64,000 nt of DNA, taken from NCBI RefSeq assembly GCF_003590145.2, contig NZ_CP060437.1:62001-126000 (forward strand). Direction: 5' to 3'. Each line of letters opens with the position of its first letter. Position 1 is the stretch's first letter. The notes under the pieces were generated by a model. It searched no databases and had not been told where the DNA came from. It saw only the letters and a program-made list of their open reading frames with translations. A program made the translations under genes and the position numbers. This document shows positions 51,633 to 61,134 of this stretch, piece after piece. This stretch comes from Pseudooceanicola algae. Its GTDB lineage: Bacteria > Pseudomonadota > Alphaproteobacteria > Rhodobacterales > Rhodobacteraceae.

Positions 51633-52616
51633 ATGCTTAAAGATGTCATCAAGTCCGGTCGCCGGGTCTTTTGCGCGACGGGTATCGCCCTGATCGCCAC
51701 TGCGGGCGCTGCCATGGCGGACTGGCCCGAAAAGGCAGTCACTGTCATTGTACCCTGGTCGGCGGGCGGGGGAACCGATGCGACGGCGCGGGCCGTTGCA
51801 TCGGAGCTGGAAGAGATCTTCGGTCAGCCCTTCAACGTCGTGAACCGTACCGGCGGCGGCGGTCTGGTGGGGCATTCGGCCATCGCCAATGCCGATGCCG
51901 ATGGCTACACGCTTGGCGTCATCACCATCGAAAGCACCATGTATGCGGCGCAGGGCCTTGCGGGCGTCACGCCGGAGGACTTCACCTATGTCGGCCGCTT
52001 CAACGCCGATCCCATCGCGATCAACATCGCCGCCGACGCGCCCTATGGCGATGCCAAGGGCCTGATCGGCGCGATGGAAGAGGATCCGATGTCCATCGCG
52101 GCCTCGGGGGCCAACCGGGGTGGCCTGTCGCATCTGGCCTGGCTCGGCTTGCTGGAACAGTTGGGTATCCCGGCGGATCATGTGAACTGGGTCGCCTCGG
52201 ATGGCTCTGCCCCCGCGTTGCAGCAACTGGCCTCCGGCGCGATTGACGTGGTTTCGACCTCGCCGGCCGAAGCGCATTCGCTGGTAGATGCGGGCGAGGC
52301 CAAGACCGTCGCCCTGATTTCTTCCGAGCGCAGCTCCCTCTATCCCGATCTGCCGACCACGACCGAAATCTTCGGCACCGACTGGTCGCCGCTGCCCTTC
52401 CGTGCTGTCGCCGGCCCCAAGGGGATCCCGGACGAGGTCGTTTCCAAGGTCGAAGCGGCCCTGAAGGAAATCACCGAAGATCCCGATTTCGTCTCGATGA
52501 TGTCCTCGCGCGGGTTCTCGGTCGCTTACCAGGATGCCGCCACCTTCGAGCAGACGGTGAAATCTTCGGCCGCAGGGCTGACGGGCGCGATGAAAAGCGC
52601 CGGATTGAGCCAGTAA
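51633..52616 (+). CDS. tctC: tripartite tricarboxylate transporter substrate-binding protein
   Basis: 327 residues with a signal peptide (IALIATAGAAMA). The Bug/TctC family signature starts the mature chain: WPEKAVTVIVPWSAGGGTDATARAVA, followed by VVNRTGGGGLVGHSAIANADADGYTL. ATG at 51633 follows GGGAGG; the longer frame beginning at 50823 runs over the opposite-strand regulator and is not coding there. First gene of the operon; a terminator-like hairpin follows it. Confidence 0.92.
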   Translation: MLKDVIKSGRRVFCATGIALIATAGAAMADWPEKAVTVIVPWSAGGGTDATARAVASELEEIFGQPFNVVNRTGGGGLVGHSAIANADADGYTLGVITIESTMYAAQGLAGVTPEDFTYVGRFNADPIAINIAADAPYGDAKGLIGAMEEDPMSIAASGANRGGLSHLAWLGLLEQLGIPADHVNWVASDGSAPALQQLASGAIDVVSTSPAEAHSLVDAGEAKTVALISSERSSLYPDLPTTTEIFGTDWSPLPFRAVAGPKGIPDEVVSKVEAALKEITEDPDFVSMMSSRGFSVAYQDAATFEQTVKSSAAGLTGAMKSAGLSQ

Positions 52617-52649
52617 GCTCTAGAGCGCGGGCCAATTCCTGTCGCGACC

Positions 52650-52680
52650 GCCTGCCGGCACCCTGTCCGGCAGGCTTTTT
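52650..52680 (+). terminator. terminator/attenuator between tctC and tctB
   Basis: GCCTGCCGG and CCGGCAGGC form a perfect 9-base stem with an 8-base loop, followed by TTTTT. It lies 33 bases after the tctC stop, so most transcripts should end here, giving more binding protein than membrane subunits. Confidence 0.8.
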
Positions 52681-52718
52681 CCACCCCGATCTCGCACTTC
52701 CTTGAAAGGATCCTGAAC

Positions 52719-53186
52719 ATGAGGATCGCAGACCGTCTTTTCGGCCCGCTGCTGGCCGCCTTCGGGTTGCTTGTCATCTGGGGCGCCAGGGGCCTGCCAA
52801 AGGTGCCCGGAGTCCGCTTTGGCGCCGACCTGTTGCCCATGGGGGTCGGGATCGCCCTGGTGCTGTTTGGCACGGTGATCCTGATCGGCGGGCTGAGAGT
52901 GCCAGCGGCATTTCTGGATCTCGATGACTGGAAGGGGCGGGGGCGTGACAGCCTCGCGGCGCTGTGGGCCTTCGCCGGGCTGCTGCTGGGGATCTTCCTG
53001 TTTGAACCGCTCGGCTTTCCGCTGTTCGGCATCCTGTTCATGGCCGTGCTTATGGCGCTGATGGGGGCCCGCTGGCCCGTCATCGCAGTGGTCTCGCCCG
53101 GTTTCATCCTGCTGCTTTACTACGTCTTCTCAGGCCTGCTGCGTGTCTCCTTGCCCGTCGGCCCGCTGGAAGGGATCCTGCCATGA
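52719..53186 (+). CDS. tctB: tripartite tricarboxylate transporter small membrane subunit
   Basis: 155 residues with four hydrophobic helices, TctB family: LPKVPGVRFGADLLPMGVGI at the N-terminus and GFPLFGILFMAVLMALMGAR later. GAAAGGA precedes the ATG. It overlaps tctA by 4 bases. Confidence 0.88.
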   Translation: MRIADRLFGPLLAAFGLLVIWGARGLPKVPGVRFGADLLPMGVGIALVLFGTVILIGGLRVPAAFLDLDDWKGRGRDSLAALWAFAGLLLGIFLFEPLGFPLFGILFMAVLMALMGARWPVIAVVSPGFILLLYYVFSGLLRVSLPVGPLEGILP

Positions 53187-54718
53187 GCTTCGCCACCCTT
53201 TCCGAAGCCCTGTCGCTGGTTCTTCAGGGGCATGTGCTGTTGGCGATCCTTGGCGGGGCCGTCTACGGCCTGTTCATCGGGGCGCTGCCGGGGCTGACGG
53301 CGACCATGGCCACGGCGCTGCTGGTGCCGCTGACCTTCTACATGGCGCCGCTGCCGGCCATCGCGCTGATCGTGTCGTCCACGGCGATGGCGATCACCGC
53401 CGGAGACATCCCGGGGGCCTTGCTGCGCATTCCCGGTACACCTGCCTCGGCGGCCTATACCGAGGAAAGCTATGCCATGACCCGCAAAGGCGAAGCGGTG
53501 CGGGCACTGTCCATCGGCTTCTTCTTCTCGGCCACAGGCGGGCTGATCGGGGCGATGGTGCTGCTGATCACCGGCCCGGCGCTGGCCCGGCTGTCGCTCA
53601 ACTTTTCGAGCTTCGAGTTCTTCTGGCTCGCGCTGCTCGGCCTGCTGACCTGCGCGCTGGTCTCGGGCGCAAGCCCGGTGAAGGGCGCCGTGTCGCTGGC
53701 GATAGGCTTGTTGATCGCGACCGTCGGGCTGGATGTGACCAGCGGCCAGCCACGGTTCACCTTCGGCTCGGTCGAGCTGTCGGGCGGCATCAGCTTCATC
53801 CCCGTGATGATCGGCATGTTCGCCTTTTCCGAAATCCTGCGCGGCCTGTCGAACGCCGGTACGGGCGACCTGCCTCAGGCCAGCCCCGGCAGCGGTAAAC
53901 AGCGTCCCTACCAGGGCATCTGGCCCCTGCTGAAGAAATACCCCCTCAGCCTGCTGCGCGGAACGGCATTGGGATCATCGCTTGGCGCGCTGCCCGGCGT
54001 GGGCGGGGACCTTGCGGCCTGGATCGCCTACGGCGTCTCGTCGCGGTTTTCCAAGACGCCGGAGAAGTTCGGCAAGGGCCACCCCGAGGGCCTGATCGAG
54101 GCCACATCGGCCAATAACGCCGGCCTGTCATCGGCCTGGATCCCGGCGCTGGTCTTCGGCATTCCTGGCGATGCGGTGACGGCCATCGCGGTCGGTGTCC
54201 TCTACATGAAGGGCGTGTCCCCCGGTCCGCGCCTGTTCGTCGAGAACCCGACGATGCCCACGGCCATCATCATGAGCTTCTTTGTCGCCAACCTGCTGCT
54301 GTTCCCGCTTGGCTACATCGCGATCCGCTGCGCCCGGCTGGTGCTGGCCGTGCCGCGCAACGTCATCGTGCCGATGATCCTGGTCTGCTGCTTCCTCGGT
54401 TCCTACGCGATCAACAACACCCTGTTCGGGGTCGCCATCATGCTGATCGCGGGCCTGGTCGGCTACGTGATGGAGCGCAACAACTTCCCCATCGCCCCAG
54501 TGATCCTGGGGCTGGTGCTGGGCCCGGTGCTGGAGCGGAACTTCATCATGTCGATGCAGATCTCGCGCGGCAACCTGATGGGCTTCTTCGACCGGCCGGT
54601 GGCCTGTGTGCTCGGCATCTTCGTGATCGGGGTGATCGCCCTGACCATCTTCAACTCCCTGCGCAAGCTGGCCCGGTCTCCGGGCAAGGGCGACGCGCAG
54701 AACGCATTCAAACCGTAA
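53183..54718 (+). CDS. tctA: tripartite tricarboxylate transporter large permease
   Basis: 511 residues, about twelve membrane helices. TctA hallmarks: GLFIGALPGLTATMATALLV near residue 30, DIPGALLRIPGTPASAAY (about 75-92), GALPGVGGDLAAWIAYGVS and NNAGLSSAWIPALVFGIPGD. Imports a carboxylate, probably a sugar acid given the downstream enzymes. Followed after 12 bases by an SDR gene. Confidence 0.93.
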   Translation: MSFATLSEALSLVLQGHVLLAILGGAVYGLFIGALPGLTATMATALLVPLTFYMAPLPAIALIVSSTAMAITAGDIPGALLRIPGTPASAAYTEESYAMTRKGEAVRALSIGFFFSATGGLIGAMVLLITGPALARLSLNFSSFEFFWLALLGLLTCALVSGASPVKGAVSLAIGLLIATVGLDVTSGQPRFTFGSVELSGGISFIPVMIGMFAFSEILRGLSNAGTGDLPQASPGSGKQRPYQGIWPLLKKYPLSLLRGTALGSSLGALPGVGGDLAAWIAYGVSSRFSKTPEKFGKGHPEGLIEATSANNAGLSSAWIPALVFGIPGDAVTAIAVGVLYMKGVSPGPRLFVENPTMPTAIIMSFFVANLLLFPLGYIAIRCARLVLAVPRNVIVPMILVCCFLGSYAINNTLFGVAIMLIAGLVGYVMERNNFPIAPVILGLVLGPVLERNFIMSMQISRGNLMGFFDRPVACVLGIFVIGVIALTIFNSLRKLARSPGKGDAQNAFKP

Positions 54719-54730
54719 AAGGACGCAATC

Positions 54731-55549
54731 ATGATCGATTTCTTCTCTGTCGAGGGCAAGGTGGCCGTGGTCACGGGCGGCCTCGGGCAGCTTGGCAGCC
54801 AGTTCACGAAGCAGTTGGCCGAAAACGGTGCCAAGGTGGCGATCTTCGCGCGGCGCGACCGCACGAAGGACGAGGTCGAGGCCCAGTTCCCCGGCCTGTC
54901 CGACCGCATCCGCGTCTACAAGTCCGACGTGCGCGACAAGGACAGTCTGATCGAGGCCACCGACCGCGTGATCGCCGACTGGGAAACCCCGCATATCCTG
55001 ATCAACAACGCCGGCATCGATTCCAAGCCCGATGGCGACGCGGATCAGAATGCCCCGTTCGAGGTCTACCCGAAGAAATACTGGGACGATGTGATCGACA
55101 CCAACCTGACCGGCTGCATGCTGTGTTCGCAGGTGATCGGCACGAAGATGGCCGAGGCCGGGCGCGGATCCATCATCATGGTCGGCTCGATGTACGGCAT
55201 GGTCTCGCCCAATCAGGCGCTCTATTCCTACCGCGAGGAACGCGACGGGAAGCCCTTCATCAAGGCGATCTCCTATGCGGCGTCGAAATCCGGCCTGCTG
55301 AACATGACCCGCTACCTTGCGACCTATTGGGCCAAGAAGGGCGTGCGGGTGAACCTTGTGACCTTCGGCGGGGTCAAGACCGGTTCCTTCGACAAGGAAT
55401 TCATCGATGCCTTCCTGGAACGCGTGCCCATGGGCCGTCAGGCCGAGCTCGAGGAATTCGGGCCGATCGTGCAGTTCCTCGGCTCTGACGCCTCGAGCTA
55501 CATGACCGGGGCGAACCTGGTGCTCGACGGCGGCTTTACAAGCTGGTGA
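54731..55549 (+). CDS. short-chain dehydrogenase/reductase
   Basis: 272 residues. Nucleotide motif VVTGGLGQLGSQF (about 14-26), NNAGID, catalytic serine in VGSMYGM and YAASKSG as the YxxxK pair (about 182-186), and the C-terminal GANLVLDGGFTSW typical of the family. The YREERDGKPFIKAI insert before YAASK is longer than usual. It should oxidise or reduce a sugar or sugar acid in the tct/kinase/isomerase pathway. Confidence 0.9.
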   Translation: MIDFFSVEGKVAVVTGGLGQLGSQFTKQLAENGAKVAIFARRDRTKDEVEAQFPGLSDRIRVYKSDVRDKDSLIEATDRVIADWETPHILINNAGIDSKPDGDADQNAPFEVYPKKYWDDVIDTNLTGCMLCSQVIGTKMAEAGRGSIIMVGSMYGMVSPNQALYSYREERDGKPFIKAISYAASKSGLLNMTRYLATYWAKKGVRVNLVTFGGVKTGSFDKEFIDAFLERVPMGRQAELEEFGPIVQFLGSDASSYMTGANLVLDGGFTSW

Positions 55550-55553
55550 TGCG

Positions 55554-57212
55554 ATGACCCATTACATTGGTATCGATGTCGGCACGGGATCTGCGCGCGC
55601 AGGTGTGTTCGACGGTGCGGGGACCCTTCTGGGCGCCGGCAGTGCCGGGATTTCGACCCTGCGGCCGCGGCCCGATTTCGCGCAGCAATCCAGCGCCGGG
55701 ATCTGGGCGGCGGTCTGTGCCTCGGTCCGTGCAGCAATTGCGCAGGCCGGGGTGTCACCGGCGACGGTTCGCGGCCTTGGGTTCGACGCCACCTGTTCGC
55801 TGGTGGTCAGCGATGCGCGGGGCGCGCCCGTGTCCGTCGATCCCGATGGGGCGGCGGGGCAGGATGTCATGCTCTGGATGGATCACCGCGCGATTGCGGA
55901 CGCCGAGGCGATCAACGCCATCGGCGGCGCGCCCCTCGCCCATGTCGGCGGGCGGATTTCCCCCGAGATGGAGCTGCCAAAGCTGCGCTGGCTGAAACGC
56001 GCATTGCCCGACGCCTGGGGACAGGCGGCGCAGTTCTGGGATCTGCCCGACTGGCTGGTGCACCGGGCGACCGGCGGGCAGGTGCGGTCGCTGTGCTCGA
56101 CCGTCTGCAAGTGGAGCTATCTTGGCCACAAGGGCACGGCAGGCGAGGGCTGGGATGACGATTTCCTGACCGCCATCGGCCTGCAGGAACTGACCCGCGA
56201 CAATCACGCCGCCATCGGCGCGGATCTGGCGGCCCCCGGCGCCTTCTGCGGCGGCCTGACCGACCGCGCCGCGACCGAGCTTGGTCTGCCAGCCGGGACA
56301 GCGGTCGCCGCCTCGATGATCGATGCCCACGCCGGGGCGCTTGGCACGCTGGGGCTGGGGATCGAGACGGGGCAGGGCCTTGAAACCCGTCTGGCCGTGA
56401 TCGCGGGCACCTCGACTTGCCATATTGCGGTCTCGGAACAGGCGCGTTTCGTGCCCGGTGTCTGGGGGCCCTACCATGGGGCGGTGCTGCCGGATCTCTG
56501 GGCCCTGGAAGGCGGCCAGTCGGCGGCAGGGGCGCTGATGGATGCGGTTGTCGCCCGCCATGCGGCATCGGCTGATCTGGCCGGTCAGGCAGGCGGCACG
56601 CGCATCGCCACCCTGATCGAGGCGCATCTGGCCGGCATGTCCGGGGAAACCGCGACGCTGACGGCGGATCGCCACGTCCTGCCGGATTTCCACGGCAACC
56701 GGTCGCCGCTGGCCGAACCCTGGCGCAAGGGCGCGATCTCGGGCCTGACCCTTGCCGGAGATGCGGATGATCTTGCGCTGGATTACCTCGCGACGGTGCA
56801 GGCCCTGGCCTATGGCACCCGTCATATTCTCGAGGCGATGCGGGCCAAGGGCGCGCAGATCGATACCCTCGTGGTAAGCGGCGGGTTGGCGCGAAACGCG
56901 CTCTACCTGCGCGAACATGCGGATGCGACCGGCTGCCGGGTGCTTGTGCCCGAAGGGGAGGAACCCGTCTTGCTGGGCTCTGCCATGCTGGGCGCTGTGG
57001 CGGCGGGCGATCAGCCCGACACCCGGGCTGCGATGACTGCCATGGCGGGCGGGTTCCGGGTGATCCTGCCCCGCGGCGGGGCGATCGGATCCTACCATGA
57101 CCGCAAGTATCGCGTCATGCGCCGCATGCAGGATGACCACGCCGCCTATCGCAGCCTGATGGCCCCGCGCGGCGCGCAATCCCCCTCTGATACCGAAGGA
57201 CCCAGTTCATGA
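55554..57212 (+). CDS. FGGY-family pentulose kinase
   Basis: 552 residues of the FGGY carbohydrate kinases, in the branch that includes D-ribulokinases. N-terminal phosphate motif [43 protein letters not shown]; sugar-binding [13 protein letters not shown]-terminal [19 protein letters not shown] and [16 protein letters not shown]. It phosphorylates a ketose, probably made by the isomerase encoded next. It overlaps that gene by 4 bases. Confidence 0.88.
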   Translation: MTHYIGIDVGTGSARAGVFDGAGTLLGAGSAGISTLRPRPDFAQQSSAGIWAAVCASVRAAIAQAGVSPATVRGLGFDATCSLVVSDARGAPVSVDPDGAAGQDVMLWMDHRAIADAEAINAIGGAPLAHVGGRISPEMELPKLRWLKRALPDAWGQAAQFWDLPDWLVHRATGGQVRSLCSTVCKWSYLGHKGTAGEGWDDDFLTAIGLQELTRDNHAAIGADLAAPGAFCGGLTDRAATELGLPAGTAVAASMIDAHAGALGTLGLGIETGQGLETRLAVIAGTSTCHIAVSEQARFVPGVWGPYHGAVLPDLWALEGGQSAAGALMDAVVARHAASADLAGQAGGTRIATLIEAHLAGMSGETATLTADRHVLPDFHGNRSPLAEPWRKGAISGLTLAGDADDLALDYLATVQALAYGTRHILEAMRAKGAQIDTLVVSGGLARNALYLREHADATGCRVLVPEGEEPVLLGSAMLGAVAAGDQPDTRAAMTAMAGGFRVILPRGGAIGSYHDRKYRVMRRMQDDHAAYRSLMAPRGAQSPSDTEGPSS

Positions 57213-58789
57213 CGTCGATCCAACTTGTCGCCAGCGGCGATCTGCGCGAAAGCGCCAACCTGCAATGTTGGCCTGCCCAGAAGGCCATGGAAGCCAAGCT
57301 GGCCGAGGTGCTGGCCAACCTCGGCCATGACCTGACCCGCGCCCATCCCGAAAAGGCCGAAGGCCACGGCTTTATCGCCAGCCAGCGCGAGGGCATGGAT
57401 GTCTTTGCCGGCATCGACCCGGACGCCCCGCTGATCGTGGCCGAAGCCGTCTGGCAGTATTCGCACCACGTCCTGCCGGGCCTGACGACCCATCGCGGTC
57501 CGATCCTGACCCTTGCCAACTGGTCCGGCCAGTGGCCCGGCCTTGTCGGTTTGCTGAACCTCAACGGTTCGCTCACCAAGGCGGGCGTCCCCTATGCCTC
57601 GCTCTGGAGCGAGAATTTCGACGATGACTTCTTTCTGACGGGCCTGAAGGAATGGCTGGAGACCGGCAAGATCACCCATGACCATTCCCATGTCCGCGCC
57701 TTCGACGGCATGACACAGGACCGGGATCTGGTGGCGAGCATCGTGGCGGATCTGAAGACGCGCAAGACGATCCTCGGGGTGTTCGACGAAGGCTGCATGG
57801 GCATGTACAATGCCATCATCCCGGACGAACTGCTGATGCCCATGGGGGTCTTCAAGGAACGGCTGTCGCAGTCGGCGCTTTATCACGCGACGCTACAGGT
57901 CCCGCTGGCCGAGGCCCGCACCGTCTATGACTGGATGCTTGCGAAGGGTATGACCTTCCATCTGGGCGAGAATCCCGCGACAGAGCTGACTGAAGGGCAG
58001 GTCCTTGACCAGTGCCGGATGTATATCGCAGCGGTGCGCCTTGCGGACAGCTTCGGGTGCGAGGCGATCGGCATCCAATACCAGCAGGGCCTGAAGGACC
58101 TGCTGCCCGCCTCCGACCTGGTCGAGGGGATGCTGAACAACGACGACCGCCCCGAGGTCCGTCGCGCGGATGGCTCGGTCATTCGGTCAGGCGAAGCCAT
58201 CGTGCATTTCAACGAAGTCGACGAATGCGCCGCGCTGGACGGGATCCTGACCAATCGCATCCACCGGGCGCTTGGTCAGCCGGTCGAAACCACGCTGCAT
58301 GATCTGCGGTGGGGGGCAGGGGACGACAGCAGCGGCGTGGAAGAGTTCGTCTGGGTGTTCGAAATCTCCGGCGCGGCCCCGCCGGCGCATCATGCGGGCG
58401 GCTGGTCCGGGTCGGAAAGCCTGCGTCAGCCCGCCATGTTCTTTCCGGCCGGAGGCGGCACCCTGAAGGGCTATGCCAGGCCGGGCGAGATCATCTGGAG
58501 CCGCATCTTCCTTCAGGATGGCAGGCTTCACATGGATCTGGGTCGGGGCCGTGCCGTGTCCCTGCCGCCCGAAGAGCAGGAACGCCGCGCGCGGGCGACG
58601 AACTACGAATGGCCGATCATGAATGCTGTCCTGACCGGGGTCAGCCGGGATCAGATGATGGCGCGGCACAAGGCCAACCACATCCAGGTCGTCTATGCGC
58701 GCTCCGCGCCCGAAGCCGACCGCGCACTGGCCGCGAAGGCGGCCCTTGCCGAGACGCTCGGCATGACGGTCTCACTCTGCGGGGTCTGA
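57209..58789 (+). CDS. L-fucose/D-arabinose isomerase-fold protein
   Basis: 526 residues. The fucose isomerase-like fold is suggested by the length and by [20 protein letters not shown] (substrate-metal region), [20 protein letters not shown] and [22 protein letters not shown]-terminal beta-rich domain with [15 protein letters not shown] follows. It probably interconverts an aldose and the ketose phosphorylated by the FGGY kinase. It is not a close match in memory to FucI or AraA, so the sugar is unassigned. Confidence 0.78.
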   Translation: MTSIQLVASGDLRESANLQCWPAQKAMEAKLAEVLANLGHDLTRAHPEKAEGHGFIASQREGMDVFAGIDPDAPLIVAEAVWQYSHHVLPGLTTHRGPILTLANWSGQWPGLVGLLNLNGSLTKAGVPYASLWSENFDDDFFLTGLKEWLETGKITHDHSHVRAFDGMTQDRDLVASIVADLKTRKTILGVFDEGCMGMYNAIIPDELLMPMGVFKERLSQSALYHATLQVPLAEARTVYDWMLAKGMTFHLGENPATELTEGQVLDQCRMYIAAVRLADSFGCEAIGIQYQQGLKDLLPASDLVEGMLNNDDRPEVRRADGSVIRSGEAIVHFNEVDECAALDGILTNRIHRALGQPVETTLHDLRWGAGDDSSGVEEFVWVFEISGAAPPAHHAGGWSGSESLRQPAMFFPAGGGTLKGYARPGEIIWSRIFLQDGRLHMDLGRGRAVSLPPEEQERRARATNYEWPIMNAVLTGVSRDQMMARHKANHIQVVYARSAPEADRALAAKAALAETLGMTVSLCGV

Positions 58790-58832
58790 GGACCCCTGCG
58801 ACCGCCGTCGCCAATGCCGGTCGCAGGGGTCC
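58790..58832 (+). terminator. terminator of the tct/kinase/isomerase operon
   Basis: Perfect 14-base arms (GGACCCCTGCGACC and complement) with a 15-base loop, immediately after the stop codon. TTGG follows, not a strong T-run. Confidence 0.7.
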
Positions 58833-58990
58833 TTGGACGCCGCAGAATGGCGCGCGCCTGATGGACAGATGGGCGCGTTGCCGTAGTCTAAACATCAGCG
58901 CTGTCTGAAAAATTCCCAAATCATCGACAGGCGTGCAACTTCGGCCTGCCGGGGCTGGCAAAGGCGGGCGGCGGACTTTAGGCTCGTCTG

Positions 58991-59656
58991 ATGATGCAGG
59001 ACACCCCCCCAGGCAAACCGCGCCGATCCTTCGTGCGCGAAAGCCCCGAACAGCGCCGCGCCGAGCTGATCGAGGCGGCGCTGGAACTGATCGGCGAGGG
59101 CGGCTATCGCGCGGCGACGGTGCGGTCGATCGCGGCCCGTGCCAATGTCTCGCTCGGGCTGATCCGGCATCATTTCAGCACCAAGGAAGATCTGATCAAC
59201 GCCGCCTACGAGGCGCATATGAGCGAGATGACAGAGCTGTCTCTGGCCCTGGCCGATCGCAGCGACCTGGCCCCCAAGGCCCGCATGGCCTCGGTCATCC
59301 GCGCCAGCCTGAGCCCGCCGGTGATGTCGGAACGCAACGTGACCCTATGGGCGACCTTCATCGCGCAGATTGCCAATGAACCGGCGATCAAGGCGACCCA
59401 TGACCGGACCTATCTGGAATTCCGCGACCGGCTGGAAGATCTGATTTCCCAGACGCTTGCGGCCGAAGATCGCCCCGCGACGCCGCTTGGCATTCGCCAC
59501 CTTGCCCTGGCCTGCAACGCGCTGATGGATGGTCTGTGGCTGGAAGGCGGGGCCTGTCCAGGCGCGGTCGAGGGCGCCGATCTTGCCGCCGTGGGGCTGG
59601 AAAAGATCGGGCTGATTCTGGGCGTCGATCTGTCTGCCGGGGGCGGAGCCGCCTAG
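58991..59656 (+). CDS. TetR/BetI-like transcriptional regulator
   Basis: 221 residues. TetR N-terminal HTH: ELIEAALELIGEGGYRAATVRSIAARANVSLGLIRHHFSTKEDL (quoted in parts: EALELIGEGGYRAATV, RANVSLGLIRHHF), which is close to BetI. The C-terminal ligand domain contains LWATFIAQIANEPAIKATH and LALACNALMDGLWLEGG. It is convergent with the carnitine operon, so a carnitine or betaine-responsive repressor is likely. Second codon is also ATG, so the start could be 58994. Confidence 0.88.
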   Translation: MMQDTPPGKPRRSFVRESPEQRRAELIEAALELIGEGGYRAATVRSIAARANVSLGLIRHHFSTKEDLINAAYEAHMSEMTELSLALADRSDLAPKARMASVIRASLSPPVMSERNVTLWATFIAQIANEPAIKATHDRTYLEFRDRLEDLISQTLAAEDRPATPLGIRHLALACNALMDGLWLEGGACPGAVEGADLAAVGLEKIGLILGVDLSAGGGAA

Positions 59657-59663
59657 GCAGAAG

Positions 59664-59687
59664 TAGCGCCGGGCTTGACCGGCGCTA
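59664..59687. terminator. bidirectional hairpin between convergent genes
   Basis: TAGCGCCGG and CCGGCGCTA form a perfect 9-base stem with a 6-base loop in the 47-base gap between the regulator and the carnitine dehydrogenase gene. Confidence 0.65.
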
Positions 59688-59703
59688 CGAGGGGAAGCGC
59701 CTG

Positions 59704-61134
59704 TCAGGCGCGTTGGCCGACCGCGCCACCGCAGCCCTCGGCGGGTCTGCCGGAATGCGCTTTGGCGAGGTCCATCAGGGCTTCGGCGACATTCGCCTCT
59801 GGCGGACAACTGCGCCGGGTCTGCAGGTCGGTATGCAGCAGCAGCGTCTCGATCGTCGCGACCAGCGCATCGTCGCGCAGGATGCGGTGGAACAGGCGCA
59901 TCTTCTTGCCCTCGGCCTGCATGACCTGGGTGGTGACGGTCAGCATCTCGCCGCGCTGCACCTCATCCAGGTACCGGATGCGGCTGTCCACGGTGAAAAA
60001 GCTCTTGCCCGACGCGATATAGTCGGGCCCCGCCCCAACCAGGCGCATAAGCCCGTCGGTGGCCCAGCTTCCCAGATCGAGATAGGCGGCCTCGTTCATG
60101 TGGCCGTTGTAATCGGTCCAGGTGACGGGCACGGCGCGGCGGGCGGTGATCGGCAGGCCGTCGTGTTCCCCGCCGACCGTCAGGCGGCTTTCGTGTTCCA
60201 GAATGACCTGACCGGCGCCAGAGCCCGACTGGCGCAGGCCGCGCAGGATCGACACCAGGTTGTCGTCGCGCAGTCGTTCCAGGTCGGCCACGCTGCGCCC
60301 GGCGGTCTGGGCATCCGACTGCGCCACGATGCGGTCCACCAGCGCCGCGTCGAGGTCGGGCACATCGGTCAGCCGTGACCAGGGCCATTGCAGCGAGGGT
60401 CCGAATTGCGCGAAATAGGACGACAGCCCGGCGTCGCCCCCGGCGATGCGATAGACCTCGAACAGGCCCATCTGCGCCCACCTGAGGCCAAAGCCCATGC
60501 GGATCGCCTCGTCCACCTGTGCGGTGGTGGCGATGCCGTCGCGGATCATCCAAAGGGCCTCGCGCCAGACGGCTTCCTGGAACCGGTTGCCGATGAAGGC
60601 GTCGATCTCGGTCGCAAGCTGCATGGGGTACATGCCCAGGTCGCGGATCACCGCTTCGGCCCGGTCGCGCAGGTCTTGGGCGCCCGAAAGTTCGACCAGC
60701 GGCAGCAGGTAGACCGGGTTGAAGGGGTGCACGACGACCACCGGCGCATCGGTCGCCCCAAGGTCCGAGGCTTTGATCCCCGAGGTCGAGGAGGCGATGA
60801 AACCGCCCGTCGGAAGGGCCTGGGTGATCTCGGCATAGACCCGGTGTTTCAGCTCGAGCCGTTCAGAGACGCTTTCCTGCACCCAGTCGGCGCCGGTGAC
60901 GGCCTCGGCGATCGAGGTCGCGAAGGTCAGCGCGCCTTCCGGGGGAAGGGCGCGGTCGTAGATGCCGGGCAGGGCGGCGCGGGCATTGGCGAGCACCTGG
61001 GTGACGCGCGCCTGAGCCTTGGGGTCGGGGTCGAAGACGGCGACATCCCAGCCGTTCAGCAGGAACCGCGCAGCCCAGCCCCCGCCGATGACCCCGCCGC
61101 CGACGATCGCGGCGCGGCGGTTTTCGCTGGTCAT
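59704..61134 (-). CDS. lcdH: carnitine 3-dehydrogenase fused to a thioesterase
   Basis: 476 residues. Residues about 1-320 are a 3-hydroxyacyl-CoA dehydrogenase-like carnitine dehydrogenase: AIVGGGVIGGGWAARFLLNG, IASSTSGIKASDL, VVHPFNPVYLLPLVELSGAQ, EIDAFIGNRFQEAVWREALW. Residues about 330-450 are a hotdog thioesterase: VTWTDYNGHMNEAAYLDLGS and SRIRYLDEVQRGEMLTVTTQ. The pair makes 3-dehydrocarnitine from carnitine and hydrolyses betainyl-CoA to glycine betaine, the first and third steps of the pathway. It overlaps the BKACE gene by 4 bases. Confidence 0.92.
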   Translation of the reverse strand: MTSENRRAAIVGGGVIGGGWAARFLLNGWDVAVFDPDPKAQARVTQVLANARAALPGIYDRALPPEGALTFATSIAEAVTGADWVQESVSERLELKHRVYAEITQALPTGGFIASSTSGIKASDLGATDAPVVVVHPFNPVYLLPLVELSGAQDLRDRAEAVIRDLGMYPMQLATEIDAFIGNRFQEAVWREALWMIRDGIATTAQVDEAIRMGFGLRWAQMGLFEVYRIAGGDAGLSSYFAQFGPSLQWPWSRLTDVPDLDAALVDRIVAQSDAQTAGRSVADLERLRDDNLVSILRGLRQSGSGAGQVILEHESRLTVGGEHDGLPITARRAVPVTWTDYNGHMNEAAYLDLGSWATDGLMRLVGAGPDYIASGKSFFTVDSRIRYLDEVQRGEMLTVTTQVMQAEGKKMRLFHRILRDDALVATIETLLLHTDLQTRRSCPPEANVAEALMDLAKAHSGRPAEGCGGAVGQRA

